In this document: one piece after another, positions 1-11,689 of the stretch
Layout: each line of letters begins with the position of its first letter
Position numbering within the stretch: position 1 is the first letter of the stretch
Assembly (NCBI GenBank): GCA_009602725.1
Contig: WELB01000138.1
Location: 62,932 to 126,931, forward strand
From: Spirogloea muscicola
Taxonomy: Eukaryota; Streptophyta; Zygnematophyceae; Spirogloeales; Spirogloeaceae
Reading direction: 5' to 3'
Length of the DNA stretch: 64,000 nt
The notes under the pieces: model-generated
Seen by the model: the letters and a program-made list of their open reading frames with translations, nothing else
Databases searched by the model: none
What the model was told of the DNA's origin: nothing
Translations under genes and position numbers: made by a program

Positions 1-135
1 CCACCCTTGATATGAGGCCAGCGTAACAGCTATCCTGAGCAGCAGGACTGACCAAACTTGCTGTGCACAGCCTTTCTGATCGTTTGGACCTCGGCATCAG
101 AGCCTCCACATTCATCTATACCTGGTAGGTGCTTG

Positions 136-3100
136 CTATTCTTCCTCGCTGTCAGACTCGTCCTCGTCCCCAAATGTGAAGACAGATGCGTCTGCTGAGC
201 TTGCAGCCGCCAGGGCTTTGAAGTCGCTCTGCAATGACCTGGCATTGCTTGGTGACGGCTCTAGCACTGTAGGGCTGGCTGCCTTAACCTGCTGAGATGT
301 ACTGACGGCAGGCGCCCCGGACGCGGTAGCTTCCTCTGTCTCCGCAATAGGGGGTTGCTGAGAGGACGAAATTTGCTTACTGCTTGGTTCCTCTGTACTT
401 GACGCCGCAGCTTGTGAAGCACTTAACGCCTCCTCGCTTGTAGCAACCTTCAACAACATGTTAAGGAACAAATCAATTCTGAGAGACTGAAGCGTGGAGC
501 AGAACTCCACTTGACTCGCTTCAAACTGTATACCGGCCATTGAGAGAGCACAGAGAATGCTAGAAGTCACACCTGTGAGGCAGATCCTGAAGGATCGGCC
601 AGATCCTCAAGCTTGGCGGCTGCCGGCGGAGCGGGGCTGGTCGGCCTTGACGAACCCTTGCCTGTCACTGTCTGGCCCATCCCAAGCCGCAGCGAATCCA
701 TGGCCTTCGTCAGGCCGCCACCGAGGCTGCCCACCTGGCTGAAAGCGCTGGCAAATGACGTTCCGAATTTCCCAGCTGCTACTGGTGGCGCGGGCTGCGC
801 GCCGGCTGCTGCAGACGAAGTGGACGCCGTTAGACCCATGGCCTCCTCGGAAGCCGCTGCTGCCTCCTCGGCCTTCGGCTCCCTGTCGTCAGCCTGCTCT
901 GCTGCCTTTGCTGTGGCCACCCCCGCCTCCTCGTCCTCGCTGTCTGAGAAGATGTTGTCCTCAGCCTCTTCTCGCCTCCTTGCTTCCTGCTGCAATACAG
1001 GCTTCTCAACTTCGCCAACTCCAGCCGCTGGACCTGGGCCTTGTCCGAGCCCTTTCGTAGTCGAGTCCTGCTGGTCCAGCGGCTGTGCTCCATCTTTCGG
1101 TGTGACATTCGCCCGGTTCGTCCATGCAAAGAAACCAGCCATGCCAGAAGGCGCAATGCCACCCGATGGAGCAGCAGATCTAGCTGCCGCTTTCACGGAG
1201 GCGGACTGAGCTGGCATTGTTTGCAGGGCAGGGGTTGTTGGAGGGGAAGCAGCGCTGCTGTCCAGCAGCACCACCTCCACCTGGAAGCCGGGCGACGGCA
1301 GCTTCCTCTGCACACCGTGGCCCAGTCAAACAGCACTGTCTAAGCTCATAGCTGTAAGGTTGTACATGCAAGTGTATGCTTAGGACAAACTCAACTCTCA
1401 GCCAATCAATGCAGTAGAGTTCTTGCAGGGTTGCGCCAGAGCTTGAGCCAGACCATCTTCATTGATGTATATTCCAATCAAGCTGCCGAAGCCCCAATAT
1501 GAACAAACATGATTGATAACAACAATATATTACCTTATCAAACCAGTCCAGCTCGCTGGTTGGGAGCATCTGACGGGAAGCACACAAGCTCGTGTTCAAC
1601 CAGCTATCAAGTCCACAATCACAACGAGAAATCTCTGAGTGCCTGTGTTGGATATGCAATATGAGCATGTTCTGTCTGCAAGCTCAAGCAGGTATCTTGT
1701 GAAAGGTGAAGCAGACATTGATGCAGGCTTATATGACTGCAACCTTGTGAAATGATGGCTAGCTCATCTAGTATTATGGTATCAAGACCAGGCCACAACT
1801 GCTCTAAGTCGGAAAGTCAAGAGCATTACATAAGTTGAACCTGGGAGCTGAAATGGGAGCTTCACTTACCAGTAGAAGTCCCCATGTCGATCATGGAAGA
1901 ATATCCGAAAGTCGCCCTCAAGATCGGCAACGCACCTCTCACCAGGAAGCGCAAAGACGACAACGCCCTTCCTAGGGGCCTTGTGCCAGATATCCTCTGG
2001 CTGCACAACTTCAACATGCTTAAGTGTCATGCCAGTGACTTGCTTGGATCTTATATCATCTTGACACCGTGCAGCCTAGCCTCTGCCTAATACAATCAAC
2101 CAGTGGAGACTCTCACCATAAGATCACGAGTTCTAGCGTGCTTCCGACTGGAGAAGAGGACACCTGTTGCAGATTTGTTTCAGTTGCAGATTTGTATCAG
2201 GCAACCAGCTGGCAAATATGTTCACAAAAGAGACCTCTTGAAGCTGCTATTTTACAATTTACCATTGACAGTGTGGTACCTATTTTTCCAATGCAGATTA
2301 TATGAAGTTGAGCACTTAGGCCAAGGCCACCGGACCTGATTATACATTGTGCTACGACTTGCAGACAGCACTCACTGGGGCATGCATGTCATGCAAAAGC
2401 AGCTATACGGACAATCTGCACCAAACCTAGGCAGGATGCTGGTAACATCACTGAAAAAAATGTGCAAGCACTGGTAATTACCATTATGGTCAGAGATGGT
2501 AATTGATGGCCTCACCCAATACGGGCATTTGTGTAGTCTGATGCCTCTCAAGATACATCTGGCACATATGTGACAGTCTCGCTTAGGTCAACTTCCTCGT
2601 GTTGAGGCATTAACACAAACTGATGGCAGTGCATGCTTGATTCTTGATACTGTTGTGACTTAGACAAATTACCACGAATGATGGCAACCCCTTGGCTTCT
2701 TGGGCTTACTTGCGAAAAGCAGTAATTTCTCCCACTTCATCTCGCAGTACTTTCTCAAAGTACTTCACATACCGCTGAGACATAGAAGCAGAGTCGGTGT
2801 TGAAATGTAATTTGACTGAGGAAGAACAAAAACTTCTTCAAGCTCAATATGTCCAAGTGTAGCTACGATCACACTGCACCACGGGCTCGGATGGCCTCTC
2901 TAATAAAAGGCTAGTACTCATGTGGAGCCATTGATCGTGCATTAGTGTTGCCAAGCACTTAAACACAAAGTAACACGTGCCTTCAGGAGAGACCTGCTCA
3001 CCAGTTGACTGGGCAAGACAAGAGCTTTTCCATCTATGCAACGCTTGTTGTTGTAGAAAGAAACAGCCTCCTCTGCGGTTGGTAAGAACTGCAGGCAGGC

Positions 3101-4728
3101 CAAATGCAATTGAGACCAAATGCGTTTTCACACAGAGCTCCATCCATAATAACCATGACACGGAGAACATCATTAACAGGGCTAGCACTAGACAAACTGA
3201 AGAAAAGGGCGTAGTCTACAAAATCGCTAGTGACCATAATAGCAGCCAGACAAGTGAAAAGTCACTTCCTTTCAGCATTGCATGCTACCATGATGAGGCA
3301 GCAGCGAATGGCTGTATCACCTTAGTATATAGCAGCAAGCAGCAGACCATGAGACCGGTCCTTGCCATGCCTGCTTTGCAGTGCACGACAACAATGTTCT
3401 CCATGTCTTCTCTCTGCCAACTATAAGCACTCTTGCAGAATGACAGAATCAAGGGCAATGGTGGGCAATTGTGGTCATCGAACGGGAATGATGCTACCTG
3501 AAGATATTTGCAGCTCAGTCAGGCAAGCTTCTAGGCAGTCAGATAGCGAGGACAGCTGTCATGAAGTACATTGGAAGTGGCAGCCTGTTCTGATAGCTGC
3601 TTTGCATTCTGCCATTGTCTTTGAATTGCAGTCAGTGTGACCCTTCTCAGCAAAACCTCTCTTTCATGTGCTTGTACTGTTTATAGACAAAGAACAACAA
3701 TGACAGGCCATCAAGTAGCCGACACTGCCAGCTTAGTGAGTATGTAGGGAGAAAAGCTGGGTGTGTACCGTGCCCTCAAAGAGGGAAGCATCATACAAGC
3801 GCTCGGAGCAGAGGTTGTAGACTTTGTAGTGACCCTGCTCATGTGGACAGCAAGTCCATGATGTGGGAAGACTTAGTCTGTCCAGCAACTCAGCACGCTT
3901 TTTGGCCAGCCACTGTGGTGGATGCCCAGCTTGTACAGCTGGCATTTAGCAACCAGTGGACAGGCTCCTGCTTCAGAACCCAAGCGTTACAGCAAAAAAG
4001 CAAAACTATGGCATCTACGTTGTAGGTGCAGAGAGAAGCAAACCTTGTGGCGTGTCTCCAGGAACCTCAGAACCTCCTCCATGTGGTTGCGGTAAAAGCC
4101 CTGAAGCACAGACTCGCAGTTAAGAGAGGCAGCAGGTATACGAGCCTGGAAATACCAAACGGGCATTAGAGCTGATCACGAGTATATGCATTGCAGAAGA
4201 GCGCCCTGCATGTCTGCACAGCTGTCGCCCTAGAATTGCTGAAGAGCAAGGGGAGAACTGACCTCCACATACCCGAAGACCCCGGAGCTGATGTCGCCCG
4301 CCGGGAACCCCATCGCAATGATGGTCTCTGTGATGTAAGACAAGTCCAAGTCAAAGCCGCCCTCCTGCACCATCGGACGCCAGCAGCGAGAGGGCTCAAC
4401 GACCTCACCACCCATCCATAGACAGGGGAGACGCCATTTTGCGCAAGTTCAGACGGCAGCGAACGGTCCCCATTGTACTTCATGCAGCTCAACCCGCCAA
4501 TGGAGTGGTAATATGACATCGTCACTGCCATAATGCTGTCCACCAGGCTCTGCGAGCAGAAGGGCTCAGCCGTCCGACCTGGAAGCGCCGCTTGTTCTGG
4601 GAGACCATGTGGCGCGCGCGGGCCTGCACGGCGCGCACGGCGCTGCGGGACGAGTCCAGGAGGCCCCGGGTGAGGGACCCCAGCGACGAGCCCGGCGCCG
4701 GGCCCGCCGGCGGCGGGCCGCCGGCCAT
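136..4728 (-). CDS. PTEN2: PTEN2-like dual-specificity lipid/protein phosphatase, 13 exons
   Basis: Predicted phosphatase of phosphoinositide 3-phosphates and phosphoproteins, cytosolic or membrane-recruited, with the plant PTEN2 layout. Exons inferred from splice sites and unbroken phase: 4728-4579, 4364-4263, 4100-4044, 3834-3769, 3497-3321, 3088-3002, 2774-2710, 2558-2482, 2163-2117, 2000-1870, 1603-1534, 1307-573, 525-136. The catalytic loop HCKAGMARTG is in exon 5; VYNLCSERLYDASLFEG is in exon 4. Exons 8-12 make the C2 domain (CPYWVRPSITISDHN; FALPGE; RKLPSPGFQVEVVL). The last two exons add a roughly 370-residue Ala/Ser/Glu-rich disordered tail ending in DESDSEEE. I chose the ATG at 4728 because it is the nearest in-frame start before MVSQNKRRFQ and avoids the unknown base at 4755. 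A longer N-terminus (ATG at 4970) is possible but lies in another frame across the defect. Identity is very secure; the N-terminus is not. Confidence 0.93.
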
Positions 4729-4785
4729 CGATGGTGATGGCGATGGCGGCCCCGNGGAGGCCCCGGGTGAGGGACCCCAGCGACG
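4659..4785. repeat. 30-base duplication around a single unknown base (probable assembly defect)
   Basis: The same 30 bases occur at 4659-4688 and 4756-4785, with the unknown base (4755) directly before the second copy. The sequence is very GC-rich and lies in exon 1 of the PTEN2-like gene. An upstream reading frame with plausible protein (ATG 4970) and the downstream frame do not agree across this point. Collapsing one copy removes 97 bases and still leaves a one-base mismatch, so a second indel in the adjacent GGC run is likely. Confidence 0.7.
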
Positions 4786-5506
4786 CCGCCGCCGCCGCCA
4801 GAGGCGGGCAGCGGGGCCTCCACGACGGGGATGGCGCCCGGCGCGGGCGCCTGCAGGCCCTCCACCAGGCTGGTCAGCGCCGCGCGCGCCGACTCCATCG
4901 CCGGCCCTCCCACCAGCAAGGCGCCCCGGAAGCCCCTGCCGTTCACAGTGGCCTTTGTTTCCGAAGCCACAGCCGGAGCTACGGCCTTCTACGCCAGGCT
5001 CCGCCGTCGCCGCAGCCGCCGCGCGCAGCCGCCGCCGCACTTGCCGCCCCCAAAATGCGGGGGAGCGGCTTCTGTGACAGTTGGGTGGACGGACTGCCAG
5101 GCCCTCATAGCGGTATGCGGTTCGTTATTTCGCCAATTTGCCAGTAGCACCGTTACCGCCTTTCGTTGCCCCAATGGCGGAGCCTTGCGTTGCGGCTGTT
5201 GACTAGGTTTGGCTGAGCGGCTATCATCCCAATAACCACATACTCCTGCTGAGTTGTTGATGTCTTGGGGTTCCCAGACCTTGTCCATGGCTTCTGGGCT
5301 GGTCTTTCTTTACGATTGCCCCTGCTTGGAAGAGAGAGAACAAGGCTTCTTCTAAGAAGTGCTTCTTAATCAGAGCTACCTGTAGAGGGTTCTCCTTACC
5401 ACGCCCTCTCCCTAACACCATTGGCTTGTGTGGACGGGAACATGCTATTATCTGACATTGATGCAGCCTTCCTCATATATCATGAGCGAGGGCTGTGATT
5501 CTCCTG

Positions 5507-5585
5507 TATCTCTTTAGATTTTGTCCATTCGTTTTTGGCTGGCTTCTGCCAGCCCCTCTCTTCTATGGGCGAGCTCATTCTCTGT
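5507..5585 (+). mobile_element. Solo retroelement 3' hairpin tail (type T1)
   Basis: Contains TTTGTCCATTC, then the stem GGCTGGC-ttct-GCCAGCC, then CCCTCTCTTCTATGGGCGAG. Nearly the same sequence lies at 11,975-12,048 and 12,822-12,895, and inverted at 44,374-44,432. No coding block of the parent element precedes it, so this is a severely 5'-truncated copy. Confidence 0.7.
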
Positions 5586-6420
5586 AAAAAGCCAGCCCCA
5601 GAAGGCAAGGTTTGAAGGGGACAAAACGGGGTGAACTATAAAGATAAGCAAGTACCATGCATAGAAATTCACTTAGTAACCTCTACTTACAGTCGCAAGC
5701 CAGAAAGACGACGCTCATGGACGAGAGGACGTATCTCACAAAGGCGGACACTGTAAGATTGAGATAACAGTATTCATGTCCCACCGTTACTGGCTGTACT
5801 TGAGATTGGCCAGAGAAGGGTGGAAAGGCAGGATACACGAGCAAGAGCGTCCTTAGACACGCTTGAAGGCTGAGTGTAACGTTTATGCTCTAGCGAAGCA
5901 TCTAAATATAGGCCTCATGGGCATCCGACGAGGGGGCCTGACAGGTACACGACTGGAATTTCGGAAGAGCAACCTCTGACGACCCAATGGTTTCACACTG
6001 ACGACTCGATGTCCAACTGCCAACTGCCAACAGGCACGCTAAGCCTGTGATGCATGACGAAGTGAGACGCAGCGGTCTTGACCAGCCGCAACCTGTAGCT
6101 GGAGACTAGCCTGAACTCAGCAGGTCGTAGTAGCTGAATATAACGTATTAAATAGGACAAGCGTCGTGGGCCGTGAATTGCTGAGATCATATCAGCTTGT
6201 TCTGATGTAGACAGGGACCTCTTCCTTGCACGGCCTTCTGGCCCTTCTAACATGAGGACAAATGATGCTCGGCTACCTTTGGACTTCCATACACTTGGCA
6301 ATTTTATTGACCTTGGTTCACGCAAGCTTTGTCTTACTGCTCGAGCACCTTTGCAACGAGATTTTAACTCGCACTTTTTTTGAGTGCGTGCCTCAAAGTC
6401 CAGGTCCGCCTTGCTTGCTC

Positions 6421-6446
6421 GAAAACCTAAATCCTAAACCCTAAAT
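6421..6446. repeat. Interstitial telomere-like motif (CCTAAA/CCCTAAA)
   Basis: A short degenerate run of CCTAAA, TCCTAAA and CCCTAAA units matching the plant/green-algal telomere repeat. It is too short to be a chromosome end. Confidence 0.6.
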
Positions 6447-8389
6447 ACAATCAGCACCAGTGACACAAAGCAGCCCTGCACATGACAGTCCAACACATCT
6501 AATCTGCTAGAGCCTCGGTCGCCATTGTCATTTGTCAGAGCTACCGATAAGCTTCTTCTCATTCTTCTAATACCGCCAGCGCATGCTGAAGCAGTCCTGC
6601 ACGTCATTGTTGCAGTCGCGCTGGTCAGGGCATCACAATGCAGCCAAAGCCTGAGTCGCTTGCCGCCGATATTCTTACGCTTACGAAGTGCTAATTGCTC
6701 AGATCTATTTCAAACGTCAACGAAGTCGATAGACCATGAGGCCTTCCCTTGCCCCCGCCTACAGTGTCTTCTCCATGAATTCACAAGGTTATCGATGGTA
6801 TTCTTCAGCATAGCCTGCCCAAGTCCCAAAAAAGATCTATGGTAGCAGCCCTCCATTACGCTGCTGAGTCTTACTAATCGTGGTGTCCATATGTACAATC
6901 TATGGTCCACCCTAATGTGCCGTGTGAGAGGCTTCGAGCCAACTCTTAAGCGGTCCAGTAGATGCAGTTATATCTCCTTGCCTTCGTAATTGTCTATGAT
7001 TGCAGCACAGCACATCCAGCGTCCACCTTAGCTTGGTGGCCTAGTAAATTGAGTCACTGCCATGCCACCTGCAGACGAAGCCGCATTGGGACATCTGCCT
7101 GAAGGCTACAACAGCTGGGCGCACGCAGAGAGGGTCGCACGCAGCTTGAAAACTTAGACGAGCCTTCAGAGCGGGCCCTGACAAATATTGTGCACATTTT
7201 CAGAGGGGAAGATCGCAGCAGGCCTTCCCATCTCGCCCGTGCCAACATATGCTGCAGCCTGCAATGATTGGGTAAAGCCGCCCATACTTTGTCGCAACAC
7301 GCTACCATGAAGAGAAAGACATTATCCTGCACGCCTTAACAGATTTCCAGCGCCTGTAGATCTGCTTGTACTTGGGCTTGGTCGTTCGTATGCAATAGTG
7401 GCCACATTTCTGTGCTAATCGTCATTGTGGCTTGTTTCCAAAGCGACTCCTGACGGTGGTCAACCCAAAGGAAGATGTGGGGTTGAAGGTCGTGATGACT
7501 GGACGTGAGCACAATACTGTAGGCGAGAGTGCTAGAAGTCGCCAACCGAGAATACCTGATCTGGTCATCTCGAGCATAGTGTTTGGGTCTTAAGTGATCC
7601 GAGCCCCCACTACATTATGGAAAATCTTGCTATTTTTGAACCAACAGCTATCAACCAAGTTTTCAGCCAACTGAACATAGTTACACGCACAGCGCAGGTA
7701 GTTGATCCAAATTTCAGAGGTTGTCCTACGCCGTGACATACATGGCTTGTCATAGGAAACCTAGCTATGCATTCGAAGGCTCTTGCATTGTGACGTGAGC
7801 AGTAATCAGAGGAATGCAAGAGGACTCCTTGCAGCTGTCGAGCAGCCTGGCTTACTTACCAGTCTCCGTGGCTGAGCAACGGGGTTTGCCTGAAGGCCTC
7901 ACTGGCAAGGGGTTATCCAGATCCGAAGTAACACATGAATGGGACTTGGGCGATCCAGAGCCCGCCACATCAAGTTGGATCTGAATGCACGGCCCGCGTT
8001 CAAGGTCAGCAGCAATGATCAAGGACTTCTTCAAATGGCACAACGGATGGCCAGCCCCAGATGTCGGATCACATGGTGGGGCTGCTATTGGCCACCATGG
8101 AAGGAGGGAAGCAGGGATGGGAGGCGTCACCACGACGGCGATGCGAGCCAGCCCCTCCGGCCCTATGGGCAGCGGCCTACACTTGAGGATGTGCAAGCTT
8201 CCGTACTTTGCAACTCTGGCCATGTGAGAGGATGTACAGCTCTTCCTAATGAGGCGATAGCTGTGAGAGGCCAGCTCCAAAAGATTGGGCAAGGTACGAA
8301 AGGGCCGGGAATTACAAATAAGATTTCTTCACGGGAGCTTAGTAACCTCTGGTCAGCAAATTTGCAGATCAGCTTTTCCAATGTAAGGC

Positions 8390-8560
8390 AATGGGTGTGA
8401 GAGGCCAGTCCAACCATTGAGTAGTGACTAGAGGCGCCCTTTCTAACCGCAGAGGAAGCAGCCAAGGCGCGGCCTGCCCGCAAATGCACAGCAAATGCCA
8501 AGGTACGTTGCAGAGGAAGGAAGGTGCGCGGTGCGCATGAAATGAAGTGGTGGCCTAACC
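8390..8560 (-). mobile_element. Non-LTR retroelement C-terminal fragment
   Basis: On the minus strand the frame reads LQRTLAFAVHLRAGRALAAS, matching the repeated C-terminal block (LQRS.A.A.H.RAGRALAA) of the retroelement copies elsewhere in the window. It is a short 5'-truncated relic. The GC-rich motif CGGTGCGCATGAAAT overlaps its upstream edge. Confidence 0.6.
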
Positions 8561-8994
8561 AAGCCAATACATTGTTCAGGCAAAAGCTGGTGCAAGAATT
8601 GGGGCACCATTAAATAAAGGCCGATGCTAAGGTGGCTAAGGTAAGAGAAGAAAGGCGCGCGATGCACATGGCAGTTGGGAGGCCAATCTGAGCCTTACCA
8701 AGTGCTGTTAATGAGGGCAACGTCGAGGCGCCTTCTCTAAGGGCGCGCCATTCTCCTGTGCAACTGAGCGAGCGACCCGACAACGATGGTGCACGGCTGC
8801 TCGCTCTGCTGCCCTTGTTGACGTCGGCAGCAAATCGTTGCGACGCTCTCCCGACTGGTCGATGGCAGCGTAGCAGGCTGTCGGCGAGAGCGGCCACGTC
8901 TGGAAGCGAGACGCAGAGAGAAGGCGCGCAGTGCGCATGAAATTTGAAAGAGGCCAATTTTAGCCTTGCAAATGTCCAGAAAAAGAAGGGCTCG

Positions 8995-9435
8995 CCCATT
9001 GGCGGAGCAGAGCAAAGAAAACTGCGGCATTACTCCGATTACCCCCAATGCGATCAACTCCTGCCAGCTGCAATCGACATCTTTGGCTGTCTGGGTCCTC
9101 GCTTCCACACTCTGCTTCAAAACATTGCCAATCTAGGCTACACTCGACGCGCAGATGTGTTTCCGGCTGAGATGGGCTTGCCAGCTGCATATCTGTCGCT
9201 CTTGCGACGTCGAGTTTCGGCCTGTTTGCAGCGTGCTCAGGCTAGTGCCTTGCACCAGAAAGCTGGGCGAGCTCTAGTAGGTGGCAGAAGGGCTCCGTTC
9301 CTGGCATCTAGTATTCATGCATCGAGTAGTGACCTTTATGTTTTTGACCCGTGGTTATTGAGCGGGTCAATCTGCTGTAGGTTATGTAGATTTTTAGATG
9401 TGCTTGCCTTTGTACCTGGCCATTTGGCCTACATT
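8995..9435 (+). mobile_element. Non-LTR retroelement C-terminal fragment, family B
   Basis: An open frame (8944-9444) contains KLRHYSDYPQCDQLLPAAID and later LQRAQASALHQKAGRALVGG. These align by eye with the family A block (K-E-R-.-Y-A-D-H ... A-I-D-.-H-G ... RAGRALAA) and so lie just after the endonuclease-like region. A second copy with in-frame stops is at 45.63-46.08 kb, and the last 140 bases recur inverted at 42,280-42,420. Confidence 0.6.
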
Positions 9436-9689
9436 TCTTTCTAATACACGATCTTTGCCCCTTGAGGATAGGTTCTGGAAAAAGCCAGCCCAAAACAGAG
9501 GCGCAGAGGGCTGGAAGGGGCCGCCGGCATACGAGCAAATCCCGTCCAGCGAGAGGCGCGGCGCGGTTCTCAGCAAAGCCCGCGGCAAACCAACACAGCG
9601 ACTGCCGAGCTTTCCGGCTCCTTGGGACCTTGTTCCCGACATTCACAAGATAAGCAGGCCGATCTCAACGAGGCAGGCTCTCTAGTCCA

Positions 9690-9965
9690 GGCAGGTGTAT
9701 CGCATGCTGCAGCGGTTAAGGGCACACGCGCTTCATCTGCGTGCTGGTCGTTCTTTGGCTGCGCCTCTGGCTATTGACAGGAGACTCCCTACCTGGAATC
9801 TAATTTCTCCGACCAGCGGCTGCACAGCAGGAGTTACTGAGCATCCAGTGGCCTCTAAAGTCGCTGTGTGCTCTAGAGCTTTTCTGGCCCCTTCGAACTT
9901 AGTTCGTTTTATTTCCTGGGCTGGCCGATCACAGATATCGCTCCCTACTGAAAAAGTCTCTCTCT
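9690..9965 (+). mobile_element. Non-LTR retroelement 3' end, family C, with hairpin tail
   Basis: The frame reads YRMLQRLRAHALHLRAGRSL, the shared C-terminal block, and ends near 9840. About 75 bases later comes a tail with GGGCTGGCCgatcACAG followed by CTCCCTACTGAAAAAG. Related 3' ends are at 18.36-18.55 kb (+), 10.98-11.51 kb (-) and 53.14-53.46 kb (-). Confidence 0.6.
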
Positions 9966-10039
9966 CTTGTCCACACTAACAGCTGCGGCTGCGGCTGCTC
10001 AACAGAACATTTTGAGCACTCAGTCGATGTGTGCGGAAG

Positions 10040-10500
10040 CGCTTTTCTGTCCCTTTCGGACTTTGTTGATCTCTTTCTCTGGGCTGGCCAATCACAGCCA
10101 TCACCTCCTGCTGGAAGAGTCTTCCTACTTCTTCACACAAATGGACTTCGCTCGTTCTTTTCCTGGGTTGGCCAAATACAGCCATTGCTTTCTACTGGAA
10201 GAGTGTTTCTCTCCTTTTCACAGCCATCGCCCTCTACTGGAAGCTTTGCGGTCTTGGTGCTTTCCGGCCTCCTGAACCTTGTCCATCCTTCCTGGGCTGG
10301 CGATTCACAGGCCCAGCCCCCTCTGGAAGAGCTCATTTCTTCTACTTAAGAGTCTTTCTTCTGCTTCACTTCGGAATTCGTGCATTCTTCCTGGGCTGGC
10401 CAATCACAGCCATCGCTCTCTACTGGAAGAGTCCCACTCTCCTCTTCACTCTTTGTGGACTGGCTTTCCACAGCCCTCGCCCCGATCCTCAAATGAAATG
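10040..10500 (+). repeat. Array of five or six retroelement hairpin tails
   Basis: Hairpin tails with GGGCTGGCCaATCACAGCC-like cores followed by TCTACTGGAAGAG occur at about 10,078, 10,165, 10,220 (partial), 10,290, 10,393 and 10,455. Spacing is irregular at 55-105 bases. Units differ by many substitutions, so this is an old array or repeated insertion of tails beside tails rather than a recent tandem duplication. Confidence 0.65.
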
Positions 10501-10501
10501 T

Positions 10502-10640
10502 AAGCTCGTCTGGGGGGCGAGGGCTGTGAAAAGCCAGCCCAAAGAGAAGTGACAGGGTTCAAAGGGGCAGGAAAAGCTGTAATAAGACAATTAAGTACCG
10601 CTTGGAAGGTTAAAAGCTTAATATCCTAGAAATGAAGCGA
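10502..10640 (-). mobile_element. Inverted hairpin tails
   Basis: Reverse-oriented tails (GGGCGAGGGCTGTGAAAAGCC and a second partial one near 10,640) face the plus-strand array just upstream, giving a loose inverted arrangement around 10.50 kb. Confidence 0.5.
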
Positions 10641-10979
10641 GGGCTTTAAGAAGCCAGCCTGACAAGGTCCGTAGGAGCTGCTCATTTCTTCTCCTTTGAA
10701 AGAGAGAGAGAAGGCGCGCGGTGCGCATGAAATTAAAGCGAGGCCAATTCAAGCCATTACATTGTTCAGGCAGAAAATGCAGAAAGTGCAAAGAAGTGCA
10801 AAGAATGCAGCGCAAAGAATGTGGCTACATGAAAAGACGCCCTATACTAGGAGGGCCGGAGGTGCCACAGAGCGGGGGGAGCCGTGCTTTGAAAGAGAGA
10901 CTCTCCAGAAAGGGCGATGGCTGTGATCGGACAGCCCAGAAAAAGGACGAAGAAAGTTGGAAGGGGCCAGAAAAGCGCT

Positions 10980-11510
10980 GAAATACATTGTGACACAAAT
11001 CGCCACTGGCTGCTTAACTTCCCCTGTTGAGCAGCCGCAGGTCAGAGAAACTAGTCTCGGGGTAGCCTGTCCGCTGTCTATAGCCAAAGGCTGCAGCCAA
11101 AGCGCGACCGGCACGCACATACAATGCATGTGCCATTACCCCTGCAGCGGTACTGACAGGCGCATGCGATACACCTGGGCGAGAGAGCCTGCCGCTTTGT
11201 CATCGGCCTGCTCCCCTCGGTGACGTTGGGACAGCGCTGCGCACTAGCCGGTGCAGGAGCTCGAGCCACCGAGCACCGAACGCCGTGTGGGCATCGATGG
11301 CAAGGGGGAAGGCACGTCCTCCGGCGGATGGTCAGCACACTCGTCCTTGCTCGCCGGCGCTTCGGCGTCGAAGAGGCGCCCGCCGCATGCCCAGGAAAGC
11401 CGCCGTCAAGCGCGCCGCACATCTCGCCTGCCTGTTTCGTGCCGCGAGCGCCGCGACGGGGATTTGCAACAGACGGCGCGTGCGGCCAGGGGCGGCAGCG
11501 TGGCCATGAT
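10980..11510 (-). mobile_element. Non-LTR retroelement C-terminal fragment, family C
   Basis: The minus strand carries the family C 3' end: a stop near CTTCCCCTGTTGAGCAGCCG, then upstream a Leu/Arg-rich block with the RAGRALAA-type motif and a GC-rich segment. A close relative lies at 53.14-53.46 kb on the same strand. The frame is broken, so it is dead. Confidence 0.55.
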
Positions 11511-11689
11511 TAGCTGATCATTGCCCATTGAGTCGGTGCTCAAAGGTGAAATAACGTATGTATGAGGTGGGGGCTTCAGCAGGAGCTTGCGTCGCGATGA
11601 CGGGGGCTGCAATCCGGGAGCAAACAAATCAAAGAGCCCATTAGGGGCTGGCGAGAAGGAATGATCAAAAGGGGGGTGCCCGGTGGACC

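Larger units (their letters stand above)
4971..8385. other. Region without recognisable gene
   Basis: No open frame here looks like a conserved protein, and codon patterns are unconvincing on both strands. Identifiable contents are one isolated retroelement hairpin tail (about 5507-5585), a degenerate tail near 5275-5330, and a short telomere-like run at 6423-6446. The rest is unexplained and may include the PTEN2-like promoter just above 4970. Confidence 0.5.
8521..10770 (+). repeat. Dispersed GC-rich 19-base motif and flanks (four copies)
   Basis: Copies of a block centred on CGCGCGGTGCGCATGAAAT, followed by a segment containing GGCC.AA...AGCC, lie at about 8521-8580, 8651-8700, 8921-8980 and 10711-10770. 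A rearranged version is at about 13,157-13,190. Two copies (8.53 and 10.73 kb) also share a following ACATTGTTCAGGCA. They lie among retroelement fragments and are probably a separate 3'-end family. Confidence 0.55.

Noticed and set aside
613-1209. 198-residue plus-strand frame opposite the PTEN2-like tail exon
   Set aside because: Shadow of a GC-biased coding exon on the other strand; the minus frame continues a conserved protein in phase.
10040-10500. Regularly spaced repeats resembling a CRISPR array
   Set aside because: Units are diverged, spacing is irregular, each unit is a retroelement tail hairpin, and the genome is eukaryotic.
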